64,000 nucleotides of DNA from Massilia solisilvae (lineage in GTDB: Bacteria > Pseudomonadota > Gammaproteobacteria > Burkholderiales > Burkholderiaceae_D). Position 1 is the first letter of the stretch. The number at the start of each line of letters is the position of its first letter. This document shows positions 1 through 9,265 of this stretch, piece by piece. The DNA lies in assembly GCF_024753215.1 (NCBI RefSeq), contig NZ_JANUGV010000001.1:868001-932000 (forward strand), read 5' to 3'. The translations under genes were made by a program, and so were the position numbers. The notes beneath the pieces were generated by a model. The model ran no database searches, was not told the DNA's origin, and was given only the letters and a program-made list of their open reading frames with translations.

Positions 1-172
1 CGGGGCGACCAATGGCAATGCGGTGAGTGGTGTTCGGGGCAGCGCGGGGCGCCGGCGCGGCGCGGCAACATGGTGCAAAACGTTTCTGAACGGTAAAGCT
101 GGAGACCCAAATGTAAATTAATGTTGAAGGCAAGCGAGCGATGCGGGCATTGCTTCAGGTAAAATCTGGGGT

Positions 173-910
173 ATGCGTATCCTTATCAGTAACGACGACG
201 GCTATCTCGCACCCGGCATCAACGCGCTGGCCGGGGCGCTCGCGGACATCGCCGAGATCGTCGTGGTGGCGCCGGACAGCAATCGTTCGGGCGCTTCCAA
301 CTCGTTGTCGCTCGACCGCCCGCTGTCGGTCAACCGGGCCGCCAACGGTTTTTATTTCGTCAACGGCACCCCCACCGACTGCGTGCACGTGGCCCTGACC
401 GGCCTGCTCGACTACCGGCCCGACCTGGTTGTCTCGGGCATCAACAACGGCCAGAACATGGGCGACGACACGCTGTACTCAGGCACCGTCGCCGCGGCCA
501 CCGAGGCCTACCTGTTTGGCATCCCGGCGATCGCTTTCTCGCAGGTCAATCCCGGCTGGGAACACATCGATTCGGCTGCGCGCGTGGCGCGGGAGATCGT
601 GCTGCGCCGGTTCGACGCCTTGCCTTCGCCGTTCCTGCTGAACGTGAACATTCCGAACCTGCCCTACGAGCAGCTCGGCAAGCGGGTGGCCACGCGCCTG
701 GGGCGCCGCCACCAGGCCGAGCCGGTGATCCGGTCGCACGACCCGCGCGGCCGCGAGATCTTCTGGATCGGCGCGCCCGGCGCCTGCCGCGATGCGGGCG
801 AGGGCACCGATTTCCATGCCACCGCCCAGGGCCAGGTGTCGCTGACGCCGCTGCAGATCGATTTGACCCACCGGAGCCAGCTCGAGCGCCTGGCGCAGGA
901 GCTGCCGTGA
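173..910 (+). CDS. surE: 5'/3'-nucleotidase SurE
   Basis: Survival protein E, a cytoplasmic metal-dependent phosphatase that removes phosphate from nucleoside 5'- and 3'-monophosphates; it is linked to stationary-phase survival. The N-terminus shows the family metal site: N7, D8, D9 in the ISNDDG motif, S39 in [10 protein letters not shown], and the N91/N92 pair in [14 protein letters not shown]. The length of 245 residues is normal. It is the first gene of the conserved surE-pcm-nlpD-rpoS block, and its stop codon overlaps the GTG start of pcm by 4 bases, so the two are probably translationally coupled. The chosen ATG gives the canonical [10 protein letters not shown] start; earlier starts lie in another frame. 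Confidence 0.97.
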   Translation: MRILISNDDGYLAPGINALAGALADIAEIVVVAPDSNRSGASNSLSLDRPLSVNRAANGFYFVNGTPTDCVHVALTGLLDYRPDLVVSGINNGQNMGDDTLYSGTVAAATEAYLFGIPAIAFSQVNPGWEHIDSAARVAREIVLRRFDALPSPFLLNVNIPNLPYEQLGKRVATRLGRRHQAEPVIRSHDPRGREIFWIGAPGACRDAGEGTDFHATAQGQVSLTPLQIDLTHRSQLERLAQELP

Positions 911-1950
911 AGAAGGAGCGCAGCAATTTCCCGTTGCCGCTGTCCTCGGTGACCGGCCCCGCCCGCAAGCCTGCCGAGCCGGCCCGGGTGGTGGCCACGC
1001 CGCAGACCGCCACGCAGAACGCCCGCACCGCCGGCCAGGCGGGCCCCGCGCGCGCTTCGTATCAACAGGAAGCGACGGTACGCGCGCCGGCCTACGCCCA
1101 GCCGGCCGCCCCGCGCGCCGCCGCTGCCGTCCAGCCGCCACGGGCCGCGCCGCGCGTGGCCGCGTTCCCCCAGGCCGCCCCGGTGCCGCTGCGCGGCGCC
1201 GCCTTCCCGCAGCCGGCGCCGGTGCCGCAGCGTGCACCCGGCTTTGGCGCGCCGGCGGCGCCCGTCCGGCAGGGGGCGTTTGCCCAGTCGGCCACGGTGG
1301 CGCCGCGCTCGGACCTGCAGGCCACCGAAGCCTTGCGCCGCGCAATGGCCGCCGGCGTGGCCCGGCGCGGGGTCAAGGATCACAAGGTGCTGGCCGCGCT
1401 CGAAGCCGTGCCGCGCCACATGTTCATCGAGCCGGCACTGTCGGCCCAGGCGTACATCGACGCCTCGCTGCCCATCGGCCACAACCAGACCATTTCCCAG
1501 CCCTACATCGTGGCCCGCATGATCGAGGCGATGGGCGAGGGCGGCACGCTGGGCAAGGTGCTCGAGATCGGCACCGGCTGCGGCTACCAGGCCGCGGTGC
1601 TGTCCTGCGTTGCCGGCGAGGTGTACTCGATCGAACGCATCAAGCCGCTGCACGAACTGGCCAAGACCAACCTGCGCCCCTTGCGCATTTCCAACATTCG
1701 ACTGCAATATGGCGATGGTATGCTGGGACTGCCGCAGGCCGCGCCGTTCGACGGCATCATCCTGGCTGCGGCCGGGCTGGAAGTGCCGCGCGCCCTGCTC
1801 GAACAGCTTGCCATCGGCGGCCGCCTGGTGGCGCCGGTCGGCGCCCAGAACCAGCAACTGCAACGCATCACGCGCATCGGGCCCCACGAATGGGCCAGCG
1901 AAACGCTCGAATCCTGCCATTTCGTCCCGCTGCGCCCAGGCCTCGCCTGA
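907..1950 (+). CDS. pcm: protein-L-isoaspartate O-methyltransferase with long Ala/Pro-rich N-terminal extension
   Basis: Uses SAM to methylate abnormal L-isoaspartyl residues so that aged proteins can be repaired. The catalytic domain occupies residues 138-347, with SAM motif I around 218-226 (VLEIGTGCG) and the family's GDGMLGLP stretch. Ahead of it is a low-complexity extension of about 137 residues rich in Ala, Pro and Gln, with a loose repeat of the form AFPQ-x-APVP. Pcm proteins are usually 210-230 residues, so this is much longer. No in-frame ATG exists at the domain boundary that would give a normal-sized enzyme, and GTG 907 overlaps the surE stop, so the extension appears to be truly translated. 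Its role is unknown. Confidence 0.95.
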   Translation: MKKERSNFPLPLSSVTGPARKPAEPARVVATPQTATQNARTAGQAGPARASYQQEATVRAPAYAQPAAPRAAAAVQPPRAAPRVAAFPQAAPVPLRGAAFPQPAPVPQRAPGFGAPAAPVRQGAFAQSATVAPRSDLQATEALRRAMAAGVARRGVKDHKVLAALEAVPRHMFIEPALSAQAYIDASLPIGHNQTISQPYIVARMIEAMGEGGTLGKVLEIGTGCGYQAAVLSCVAGEVYSIERIKPLHELAKTNLRPLRISNIRLQYGDGMLGLPQAAPFDGIILAAAGLEVPRALLEQLAIGGRLVAPVGAQNQQLQRITRIGPHEWASETLESCHFVPLRPGLA

Positions 1951-1972
1951 TTCTTGCACGACTCTAGACAAG

Positions 1973-2869
1973 ATGAGAATGAAACAATTACCACGCCTTG
2001 CCCTGTTGACCCTCACCCTCGGCCTGCTCGCCGCCTGCAGCACGCCGACGCGCCAGGCCCCGGTCATCGACCGCCCGGTGCAATCCGCCCACCACCCCGT
2101 GAAACCGGCCGCGCCGGCGCCGGCGCCGGCCGCCGCCAGCGAGGAGTCCAAACCGGATTCCCGTGGTTCCTATACGGTGCGCAAGGGCGATACGCTGCTG
2201 CGCATCGCGCTTGACCATGGCCAGAACTACCGCGACATCGTGACGTGGAACAACCTCGCCGATCCGGACGATATTAAGGTCGGACAGGTGTTGCGGGTGT
2301 GCCCGCCTGACCGCGTCGCCGGCGTCCAGACCAACCCGGTCCAGATGCCGGAGAAGGCCGGCCAGACGCCGTCGCGCAAGGTCGTGCCCAAGCGCCAGGA
2401 AACGAACGTGGCCGAGGCGGTCAAGCCGGACAGGAACGAGAAGGCCGAGAACGTTGCCTCCGGCCCGGCGCCCGGCACCATCGTCACCGCCAACGACGAC
2501 GAGCGCCTGAGCTGGATGTGGCCGGCCAACGGCAAGATTGTCGCCACCTTTGATGACGGCAAGAACAAGGGCATCGACATCGCCGGCAGGGCCGGCCAGC
2601 AGGTGATGGCGGCAGGCGCAGGAAAGGTGATGTATGCCGGCAGCGGCATCCGTGGTTATGGTAATCTCGTGATCGTCAAACACAGCAACACGTTGCTGTC
2701 GGCTTATGCCCACAACCGCGCGATCGTGGTCAAAGAGGGTGACACCGTCAGCAAAGGCCAGGTCATCGCCGAAATGGGCGATACCGACGCCGATTCGGTC
2801 AAACTGCATTTCGAAATCCGCCAGCAGGGCAAGCCAGTCGACCCCACGAGGTTCTTGCCCAGCCGTTAA
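1973..2869 (+). CDS. nlpD: LysM and degenerate M23 peptidase lipoprotein NlpD
   Basis: Outer-membrane lipoprotein that in E. coli activates the amidase AmiC at the septum. It has a signal peptide with lipobox LLAAC (Cys22), a LysM peptidoglycan-binding domain at about 66-109, a basic linker, and a C-terminal LytM/M23 domain. In that domain the metal-binding His of active M23 enzymes is missing: the sequence reads KGIDIAGRAGQ instead of an H-x-G-x-D type site. This is the state seen in NlpD activators rather than in active endopeptidases. I start at ATG 1973 (MRMKQL) because it gives a proper signal peptide; ATG 1979 is a close alternative. In relatives the upstream gene region carries the rpoS promoter. 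Confidence 0.95.
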   Translation: MRMKQLPRLALLTLTLGLLAACSTPTRQAPVIDRPVQSAHHPVKPAAPAPAPAAASEESKPDSRGSYTVRKGDTLLRIALDHGQNYRDIVTWNNLADPDDIKVGQVLRVCPPDRVAGVQTNPVQMPEKAGQTPSRKVVPKRQETNVAEAVKPDRNEKAENVASGPAPGTIVTANDDERLSWMWPANGKIVATFDDGKNKGIDIAGRAGQQVMAAGAGKVMYAGSGIRGYGNLVIVKHSNTLLSAYAHNRAIVVKEGDTVSKGQVIAEMGDTDADSVKLHFEIRQQGKPVDPTRFLPSR

Positions 2870-2878
2870 GGAGGGCCA

Positions 2879-3892
2879 ATGACGCAGCCGCATCTGGAGC
2901 ACGACGCCTCGGACGACACCCCGGACGAGCCGCTCGACGACGTGTTGCTCGATGCGGAGGGCAGCGCGCCCGCCGCCGAGCCGGGCGAGCAGGGGCCCGA
3001 GGGCAATGTCGTGCTCGAAAGCGTGGACGAGCTCAAGAAGATGCTCGCCGCCGAGTTGTCCACCGACACCACTCAGCACTACCTGAACCAGATCGGCTCG
3101 CGCCCGCTGCTGTCGGCCACCGAGGAGGCGCACTACGCCACCCTGGCCAAGGCCGGCGACTTCGCCGCGCGCCAGAAAATGATCGAACACAACCTGCGGC
3201 TGGTGGTGTCGATCGCCAAGCACTACATCAACCGCGGGGTCGTGCTGCTCGACATGATCGAGGAAGGCAACATCGGCCTGATGCGCGCCATCGACAAGTT
3301 CGAGCCGGAGCGCGGTTTCCGGTTTTCGACCTATGCCACCTGGTGGATACGCCAGAGCATCGAACGGGCGATCATGAACCAGGCGCGCACCGTGCGGCTG
3401 CCGGTGCACATGGTGCGCGAGCTCAACCAGATCCTGCGCGCCAAGTACCACCTGGAAGCGCAGCGCCACAACGGCAAGGACGCCTCCAGCGAAGATATCG
3501 CCAGCCTGGTCGGGCGCCCGGTGGAAGAGGTGCAGGACATCCTGGCGCTGTCCGAGCACGCCACCTCGCTCGACGCGCCGCTGGACAACGATCCGCAGTC
3601 GAGCCTGATGGACATGTTGCCCGGCGAAACGGACGACAGCCCCGACACGCGCGCCGAGCAGCACGAAATGACCGCGCTGGTGCGCGACTGGCTGGCCAAG
3701 CTGCCCGACAAGCAGCGGGTAGTCGTGATGCGCCGCTTTGGCCTGGACAACGACGACCCCGCCACCCTCGAGACCCTGGCCGAGGAGATGGGCGTGACGC
3801 GCGAGCGCGTGCGCCAGATCCAGCAAGAGGCGCTCGTCAAGCTCAAGCGGGCCATGGCCGCCCGTGGCGTCGTGCGCGATTCCTTGCTATGA
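2879..3892 (+). CDS. rpoS: RNA polymerase sigma factor RpoS (sigma-38)
   Basis: Stationary-phase and general stress sigma factor. After an acidic N-terminal stretch (about 60 residues) come region 1.2 ([10 protein letters not shown]), region 2 with the core-binding and -10 recognition helices ([45 protein letters not shown], split here by function), region 3 ([13 protein letters not shown]) and region 4 with the -35 helix-turn-helix ([16 protein letters not shown]). A GGAGG Shine-Dalgarno lies just upstream of ATG 2879, 10 bases after nlpD. Its length of 337 residues is typical. The position downstream of nlpD matches E. coli and most beta- and gammaproteobacteria. Confidence 0.97.
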   Translation: MTQPHLEHDASDDTPDEPLDDVLLDAEGSAPAAEPGEQGPEGNVVLESVDELKKMLAAELSTDTTQHYLNQIGSRPLLSATEEAHYATLAKAGDFAARQKMIEHNLRLVVSIAKHYINRGVVLLDMIEEGNIGLMRAIDKFEPERGFRFSTYATWWIRQSIERAIMNQARTVRLPVHMVRELNQILRAKYHLEAQRHNGKDASSEDIASLVGRPVEEVQDILALSEHATSLDAPLDNDPQSSLMDMLPGETDDSPDTRAEQHEMTALVRDWLAKLPDKQRVVVMRRFGLDNDDPATLETLAEEMGVTRERVRQIQQEALVKLKRAMAARGVVRDSLL

Positions 3893-4020
3893 TCCCCGGT
3901 TTGCGGTTGGCTTGAGCCCTGCGTTCCTCCCGCCCGATCAACCATGCTCGTCACCGCCGTTCCCGGCCACGGGAGGGCGGTGCGTGGCGTTTGCCAGTTT
4001 GATTTCCAGTCTTCATTCAC

Positions 4021-5361
4021 ATGCAAGAAACCTTCATCGACATTAAAGCCCTCGACATGGAAGCGCGCGGCGTTGGCCACCTCGACAACGAGGACGGCAC
4101 GCCCGGCAAGGTGATTTTCGTCGAGGGCGCGCTGCCGGGCGAGCGTGTCAGTTTCGAGACCCTGCGCAAGAAGAAGAACTGGGAGTCGGGCCGCCTGGTT
4201 ACCTTGCGCCGCGCCTCGTCGATGCGGGTGGAACCCAAGTGCCAGCACTTCGACAACTGCGGCGGCTGCTCGATGCAGCACCTCGAGCCCACGGCCCAGG
4301 TCGCCATCAAGCAGCGCGTGCTGGAAGACAACCTGTGGCACCTCGGCAAGGTCAAGGCCGAGAACATCATGCGCCCGCTGCAAGGCCCGACCTGGGGCTA
4401 CCGCTACCGCGCGCGGCTGTCGGTGCGCTACGTGGCCAAGAAGGAAACGGTGCTGGTGGGCTTTCACGAAAAGCACTCGTCCTACGTGGCCGACATGACC
4501 CAGTGCCACATCCTGCCGCCGCACGTGGCGCAGCTGCTGGTGCCGCTGCGCGCGCTGGTGCGCGCGCTGTCGATCTACACCCAGATGCCGCAGATCGAGG
4601 TGGCGGTGGGCGAGGAAACCACCGCGCTCGTGATGCGCAACATGGCGCCGCTCACGCCACAGGACGAGGAACTGCTCAAGGCCTTTGCCGACCAGTGGAA
4701 CATCCAGTGGTGGCTGCAGCCGAAGGGCCCGGACACGGTCTATCCGTTCTATCCGCTTGATAAAGAGCTGTACTACACGCTGCCCGAGTTCGGCATCAGG
4801 ATGCCGTTCAAGCCGACTGACTTCACCCAGGTGAACCACCAGATCAACCGGGTGCTGGTCTCCAAGGCGCTGCGCCTGCTGGACGTGCAGCCGGGCGAGC
4901 GCGTGGCCGACCTGTTCTGTGGCCTGGGCAACTTTACGCTGCCGCTGGCAACGCAGGCGCGCGAAGTGGTCGGCATCGAAGGCAGCACCGCGCTCACCAC
5001 GCGCGCGCTGGAGAACGCCAGGGCCAATGGTGTGTCGGACAAGACCACCTTCTACACGCGCAACCTGTTCGAGGTGACCAAGGACGACCTGATCGCGCTG
5101 GGCAAGTTCGACCGCATGCTGATCGACCCGCCGCGCGACGGCGCCGTGGCGCTGGCGCTGGCGCTGGCCGAGCTGAAGGAAACCCAGTCCGAGCTGCTGC
5201 CGCGCCGCATCGTGTACGTCTCGTGCAGCCCCTCGACGCTCGCGCGCGACGCCGGCATCCTGGTGCACCGGGCCGGCTACGTGATGCGCAAGGCCGGCAT
5301 CGCCAACATGTTCCCGCACACCTCGCACGTCGAATCGATCGGCGTGTTCGAGCTGCCATAA
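4021..5361 (+). CDS. rlmD: 23S rRNA (uracil-1939-C5)-methyltransferase RlmD
   Basis: SAM-dependent enzyme that makes m5U1939 in 23S rRNA. It shows an N-terminal TRAM-like OB region, a four-cysteine iron-sulfur site (C74, C80, C83 and C162), SAM motif I DLFCGLGNFTLPLA near residue 300, the IDPPRDGA motif, and the catalytic-cysteine motif VSCSPSTLARD near residue 400. Length 446 fits RlmD rather than the shorter TrmA. It stands alone between rpoS and a converging gene; a palindromic repeat follows its stop codon. Confidence 0.95.
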   Translation: MQETFIDIKALDMEARGVGHLDNEDGTPGKVIFVEGALPGERVSFETLRKKKNWESGRLVTLRRASSMRVEPKCQHFDNCGGCSMQHLEPTAQVAIKQRVLEDNLWHLGKVKAENIMRPLQGPTWGYRYRARLSVRYVAKKETVLVGFHEKHSSYVADMTQCHILPPHVAQLLVPLRALVRALSIYTQMPQIEVAVGEETTALVMRNMAPLTPQDEELLKAFADQWNIQWWLQPKGPDTVYPFYPLDKELYYTLPEFGIRMPFKPTDFTQVNHQINRVLVSKALRLLDVQPGERVADLFCGLGNFTLPLATQAREVVGIEGSTALTTRALENARANGVSDKTTFYTRNLFEVTKDDLIALGKFDRMLIDPPRDGAVALALALAELKETQSELLPRRIVYVSCSPSTLARDAGILVHRAGYVMRKAGIANMFPHTSHVESIGVFELP

Positions 5362-5363
5362 GT

Positions 5364-5488
5364 GCAGGGTGGGCGGGTTTCCCTGCCCACGCGTTCGACC
5401 AGCGTCTGACAGCCCCGGACGGCAGCGGGATGCCGTGCTTCCATTCGACCACAGCTTGAACGCGTGGGCAGAATCTGCCCACCCTGCG
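5364..5488. repeat. REP-like palindromic element, copy 1
   Basis: An inverted repeat of about 125 bases. The left arm begins GCAGGGTGGGCGGG and runs into CCCACGCGTTCGAC; the right arm mirrors it as GAACGCGTGGGCAG ... CTGCCCACCCTGC. Each arm is itself a hairpin. A second full copy lies at 55076-55174 and a partial one at 44575-44612. All three sit between the 3' ends of converging genes, here rlmD and the Spy-like gene, so a bidirectional terminator role is likely. Confidence 0.75.
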
Positions 5489-5493
5489 GCAGC

Positions 5494-5997
5494 CTACTGC
5501 TGCCCCCCATACTGCCGCGCCACCTGCTGGCGCTGGGCCGGTGTCAGCAGCGCATCCATGCGCTTGTGCGCATCCAGCGCGTTCTCGAACATTTGCCGCC
5601 GCAACTTTTCGGTTGACTCGTACGCGCGCCGCGCCGCCTGCTCGTCGAACTGGCCATTGCGATAGAACGGCGTGCCATGCATCTGGTCGTGCATCTGGTC
5701 CATCAGCGTGAACTGGCGGTTGCGCAAGTCGCGCCGGATGGCGTCGATCTTGCTGCGCTGGTCCGCTGTCAGGTCGGGAATGTTGCGCCACCCGAAGCCG
5801 CCCATCATGCCCGGCCCCATCATGCCGCCGCCGTAGCCGCCGTAGCCGCCCATCATGCCGTGGTTGCCCCAGCCGCGCCCGCCTTGTGGCCCGGGCTGAC
5901 CGCCGGGGCCGGGCTGGCCGCTTTGCCCGGGCTGGGCCAGTGCAAGGCCGGCTGCGAAGATGCCGCCCGCAAAGACGGCCAGTGTGCGCATGTTCAT
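5494..5997 (-). CDS. Spy/CpxP-like periplasmic LTXXQ-motif protein
   Basis: A 167-residue secreted protein with a clear signal peptide ending near ALAQ. A Gly/Met/Pro-rich linker full of GGM and GYGG units follows, and then a helical domain with two LTxxQ motifs (LTADQRSKID and LTPAQRQQVA), as in the Spy/CpxP/ZraP family of periplasmic chaperones and metal sensors. The Met-rich linker could bind copper or silver, as in some CpxP-like metal proteins; this is an inference. It is monocistronic, followed by a converging palindromic repeat. No CpxRA or ZraSR partner lies nearby. Confidence 0.75.
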   Translation of the reverse strand: MNMRTLAVFAGGIFAAGLALAQPGQSGQPGPGGQPGPQGGRGWGNHGMMGGYGGYGGGMMGPGMMGGFGWRNIPDLTADQRSKIDAIRRDLRNRQFTLMDQMHDQMHGTPFYRNGQFDEQAARRAYESTEKLRRQMFENALDAHKRMDALLTPAQRQQVARQYGGQQ

Positions 5998-6081
5998 CTG
6001 CCACCTCCAGTCCTGTTACCGGCCGCCCGATGCGGCCACATGGGCAAAGAATCTGTGCGATCAGCCCCAAACAATGGACAG

Positions 6082-7308
6082 TCAGGCGGCGCGCGGGTTC
6101 ACGGTCTTTCGTTCCGTCATCCAGTAGGCCAGCCCGAGTGCGCACAAGGCCAGGCCGGCGGCCATAGCGCCGGTGGCGCCATGGGTTGCGTAGATCCATC
6201 CGCCGATCGACGATCCGGCCGCGCCGCCAGCGAAGAACAGCGCGAAGTAGATGCCGTTCAGGCGGCTGCGCACCTCGGCGCCCAGTGCATAGATGGCGCG
6301 CTGGCCGAGCACCAGGTTGGCCGCGACTCCCATGTCCAGCAGGATCGACGCCGCCACCATCAGGGCCAGTGACACAGGGCGCGAGGCCGGCGCCAGCATC
6401 GGCAGCACGAAGCTGACCGTGCCCAGCGACAGCGCAACGCCGGTCGCGATCCGCGTGTGCCCGGCATCGGCCAGGCGTCCGGCCACCGGCGAGGCCACCG
6501 CACCGGCCATCCCTACCAGCGCGAACACGGCGATGCCGGTCTGCGACAGGTGCAAGCCAGGCCCTTGCAGGTGCAGCGGGGCGGTGGTCCAGAACAGGCT
6601 GAAGGCGCCGAACAAAGCGGCGTGGTAGGCGGCGCGGCGGCGCAGCACCGGCGTGGTGGCGAACAGGTGCCACAGCGACTTGATCAGCTGCGGGTAGGCC
6701 GGGCCCGCCACGGGCAAGCGTTGCGGCAGCTTGTGGTGCAGGACCAGTGCAAGACCCACCAGCGCGATGGCTCCGCCGGCAAAGACGGCATGCCAGCCCG
6801 CATAGCCGGCGACCAGGCTGGCGAGTGGCCGGGCCAGCATGATGCCCAGCAGCAGGCCACTGACGACCTTGCCGACGATCTCGCCGCGGCGCGCTTGCGG
6901 CGCCAGGTGGGCCGCGAAAGGTACCAGGACCTGGGCGACCACGGCGCCAAGGCCGATGCACAGCGCCGCCAGCAGGAACACCAGGGCCGACTGTGCCAGC
7001 GCGGCGGCGGCCAGCGCGGCGGAGGTGAATGCAATGCCGGTCACGATCATGCGCCGGTTCTCCAGCCGGTCGCCCAGCGGAACGATGAACAGCAGGCCCA
7101 GACAGTAGCCTAGCTGTGTCAGCGTGACGACCAGCCCGGCCGCGCCCGGCGACAGGCCGGTGGACGCGCTGATCGGGCCGACCAGTGTCTGGGCGTAATA
7201 CAGGTTGGCGACGATCATGCCCGCCGCAACGGCAAGCAAGCGCACCATTCCTTGTGCGATGCCTGGCTCGACTGCGGCGGCGGGACGTTTTGCTATCAGT
7301 TGGATCAC
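6082..7308 (-). CDS. MFS transporter (drug/metabolite efflux type)
   Basis: A 408-residue major facilitator with twelve predicted membrane segments. Family hallmarks are the loop-2 motif PLGDRLENRRM after the second helix and GLSPGAAGLVVTLTQLGYCLG in the first half. The frame is open further upstream, but I place the start at GTG 7308 because it has a GAGGAG ribosome-binding site about 6 bases upstream and gives a normal-length protein; longer versions add residues without membrane character. It diverges from a LysR regulator gene 106 bases away, the usual arrangement for a transporter controlled by its neighbour. The substrate cannot be told from sequence. Confidence 0.85.
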   Translation of the reverse strand: MIQLIAKRPAAAVEPGIAQGMVRLLAVAAGMIVANLYYAQTLVGPISASTGLSPGAAGLVVTLTQLGYCLGLLFIVPLGDRLENRRMIVTGIAFTSAALAAAALAQSALVFLLAALCIGLGAVVAQVLVPFAAHLAPQARRGEIVGKVVSGLLLGIMLARPLASLVAGYAGWHAVFAGGAIALVGLALVLHHKLPQRLPVAGPAYPQLIKSLWHLFATTPVLRRRAAYHAALFGAFSLFWTTAPLHLQGPGLHLSQTGIAVFALVGMAGAVASPVAGRLADAGHTRIATGVALSLGTVSFVLPMLAPASRPVSLALMVAASILLDMGVAANLVLGQRAIYALGAEVRSRLNGIYFALFFAGGAAGSSIGGWIYATHGATGAMAAGLALCALGLAYWMTERKTVNPRAA

Positions 7309-7386
7309 GATCAGCTCCTCATGGTTGACTGAAGCCAGTCTATTGGAAATGTGATAGCAAATAATCGGCCGAGAATGGATAATAGA

Positions 7387-7403
7387 GTTCACTTTATGTG
7401 AAC
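7387..7403. promoter_or_regulatory. candidate LysR operator palindrome
   Basis: The perfect inverted repeat GTTCAC-N5-GTGAAC lies in the gap between the divergent MFS and LysR genes, ending 11 bases before the LysR start. It contains the T-N11-A core typical of LysR-type regulator sites (T7389 to A7401). It probably mediates autoregulation and control of the transporter gene. Confidence 0.55.
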
Positions 7404-7414
7404 AAAGGGTGCCT

Positions 7415-8323
7415 ATGGATCGCCTGCGTGCCATGACTGTTTTCGCGCGCATCGTTGAAGCGCGCAGTTTTTCGAAAGCGGCCGAAACGCTCAACTTGCC
7501 GCGCTCGGCCGTGACCGCGACGGTGCAGCGCCTCGAATCGCACCTGCAGGCCAAGCTCCTGCAGCGCACAACGCGGCGCGTGTCGCCCACCCCGGAGGGC
7601 GAGGAGTACTATCGCCGCTGCGTCGAGATCCTGGCGGCGGTGGAGAGCGCCGACGAGGCCATGCGCCAGCTGGGCACGCAGCGGCCGCGCGGGCTGTTAC
7701 GTGTGGACATGCCGGGCGCCCTGGCGCGCAACGTGGTGCTGCCGCGCCTGGGGGAGTTGCGCGCGGCCTATCCCGAGATCGAACTCATGCTCAGCATCAG
7801 CAACCGCGTGGCCGACCTCGCGCAGGAGGGGATCGATTGCGCGCTGCGCGTCGGCCAGCCGCACGACTCGACGCTGGTCGCGCGACCGATTGGCCAGATG
7901 CGCTTCGTCACCTGCGCCTCACCCGAGTACCTGGCGCGGCGCGGCACCCCGCGCAGCATCGCCGAACTGGCCGGGCACGACCTGGTGGTGTATTTCTCGG
8001 GGCGCACCGGGCGCCCGCTGGACTGGGATTTCGTGGTCGGAAACGAGGTGGTCAAGGTCGATGCAAAGGCGACGGTGAGCGTCAACGATGCCGACGCCAA
8101 TGTGCTGTGCGGCCTGGCCGGCTGCGGGCTGATCCAGGCCGGGGCCTACCAGGTCCGCGACCACCTGGCGCATGGCCGGCTGGTCGAGGTGCTTGCGCAG
8201 TCGCGTCCGGCGCCGATGCCGGTTTCGCTCATGTACCGGGACAGCCGGCTGGCGGCGCCCAAGGTGAGGGCGTTTTCGCAGTGGGTGCTGGAATTGTTCG
8301 GGGCCGACCCCGATTTCAACTAA
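7415..8323 (+). CDS. LysR family transcriptional regulator
   Basis: A 302-residue regulator. The N-terminal winged helix-turn-helix (residues 1-60) contains ARSFSKAAETLNLPRSAVTATVQRLE, split here across the recognition helix, and the C-terminal part is the LysR substrate-binding fold. Subgroup features (TTRRVSPTPEGEEYY and the DMPGALARN strand) resemble the DsdC/PecT-like group that controls adjacent efflux genes. ATG 7415 is preferred over the GTG 6 bases upstream because AAAGGG sits at good spacing before it. It diverges from the MFS gene and probably regulates it; the effector is unknown. Confidence 0.88.
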   Translation: MDRLRAMTVFARIVEARSFSKAAETLNLPRSAVTATVQRLESHLQAKLLQRTTRRVSPTPEGEEYYRRCVEILAAVESADEAMRQLGTQRPRGLLRVDMPGALARNVVLPRLGELRAAYPEIELMLSISNRVADLAQEGIDCALRVGQPHDSTLVARPIGQMRFVTCASPEYLARRGTPRSIAELAGHDLVVYFSGRTGRPLDWDFVVGNEVVKVDAKATVSVNDADANVLCGLAGCGLIQAGAYQVRDHLAHGRLVEVLAQSRPAPMPVSLMYRDSRLAAPKVRAFSQWVLELFGADPDFN

Positions 8324-8325
8324 AA

Positions 8326-8345
8326 CGCCCGGCCAGGGCCGGGCG
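8326..8345 (-). terminator. terminator for the BI-1 family gene
   Basis: Perfect 8-bp stem CGCCCGGC/GCCGGGCG with a CAGG loop, followed on the minus strand by TTTTAG. It lies between the converging LysR and BI-1 genes and may serve both. Confidence 0.7.
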
Positions 8346-8368
8346 CAAAGACGGGGAGTGGGCGCGCG

Positions 8369-9052
8369 TCAGTCGCGGCTGCCGGCGGTAAAGCCCAGCA
8401 GTTGCAGCAGGCTGGTGAAGATGTTGTAGACGTCCAGGTAGATCGACAGGGTGGCGGTGATGTAATTGGTTTCGCCGCCGTTGACGATGCGCTGCACGTC
8501 GAACAGGATGAAGGCCGAGAAGATGCCGATCGCCAGGACCGAGATCACCAGTTGCAGTGCCGTCAGGCCAAGGAAGATGTTGGCCACGGCCGCCAGCAGC
8601 AGCACGATCACGCCGGCCGTCAGCCAGCTGGACAGGCCCGAAAAATCGCGCTTGGACACGGTTGCAATGCTGGCCATGACCGCGAACACGCAGGCAGTGC
8701 CGCCGAATGCCGTCATGATCAGCGCCGGGCCGTTGGCATAGCGCAGGGTGTAGGTCAGGAGCGGCGTGAGCATCAACCCCATGAAGAAGGTGAATGCCAG
8801 CAGCACGGCCACGCCGGCCGCCGATTCCTTGGTCTTTTCGATGGCGGCGATAAAGCCGAACGCGATCAGCATGAACAGCAAGAAGCCCATGCCGCCGCGC
8901 AGGACCGGCACGTGCATGGTCACGCCGATGATGGCGCCCAGCACGGTCGGGACCATCGACAGCGCCAGCAGCCAGTAGGTGTTGCGCAGCACCTTGTGCC
9001 GCGTGGCCCGGGCGCCGGTAATGTCGTAACTGTTTTGGATGCTTGGGATCAT
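8369..9052 (-). CDS. Bax inhibitor-1 family membrane protein (YccA/YbhL type)
   Basis: A 227-residue integral membrane protein with seven hydrophobic segments and the BI-1/TMBIM C-terminal pattern (FILFDVQRIVNGGETNYITATLSIYLDVYNIF, described here by its acidic residues D and E in the last two helices). Bacterial members such as YccA modulate FtsH proteolysis or act as pH-sensitive calcium leak channels. ATG 9052 (MIPSIQNSYD) has a GGAGG site directly upstream; the extra 59 codons of open frame above it are not protein-like. It is monocistronic. HflK/HflC, also FtsH modulators, are encoded 12 kb away. Confidence 0.88.
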   Translation of the reverse strand: MIPSIQNSYDITGARATRHKVLRNTYWLLALSMVPTVLGAIIGVTMHVPVLRGGMGFLLFMLIAFGFIAAIEKTKESAAGVAVLLAFTFFMGLMLTPLLTYTLRYANGPALIMTAFGGTACVFAVMASIATVSKRDFSGLSSWLTAGVIVLLLAAVANIFLGLTALQLVISVLAIGIFSAFILFDVQRIVNGGETNYITATLSIYLDVYNIFTSLLQLLGFTAGSRD

Positions 9053-9265
9053 GATGCCTCCGGTTTGTTGGTTGGTGACGCTTCCCGCCCAGCTTACCAC
9101 CGGTTGCTGACACGGGTGTGACAGGCGGGAGCGCGGTGCCCCAACTGTAACACTTTGCTTGACGCCGGGGCAATATCGGTGATCCGGGGGATGTATGGTA
9201 AAATCAAAGGTTGATTGAGTTCTCAACATCTCGATTTAAACCATTCTTTTTATTGGAGTTTTTAC

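Noticed and set aside
1..172. A promoter for surE in the first 172 bases.
   Set aside because: A TAAAAT at 160-165 is only 8 bases from the start codon and no -35 fits; nothing else in the stretch is convincing.
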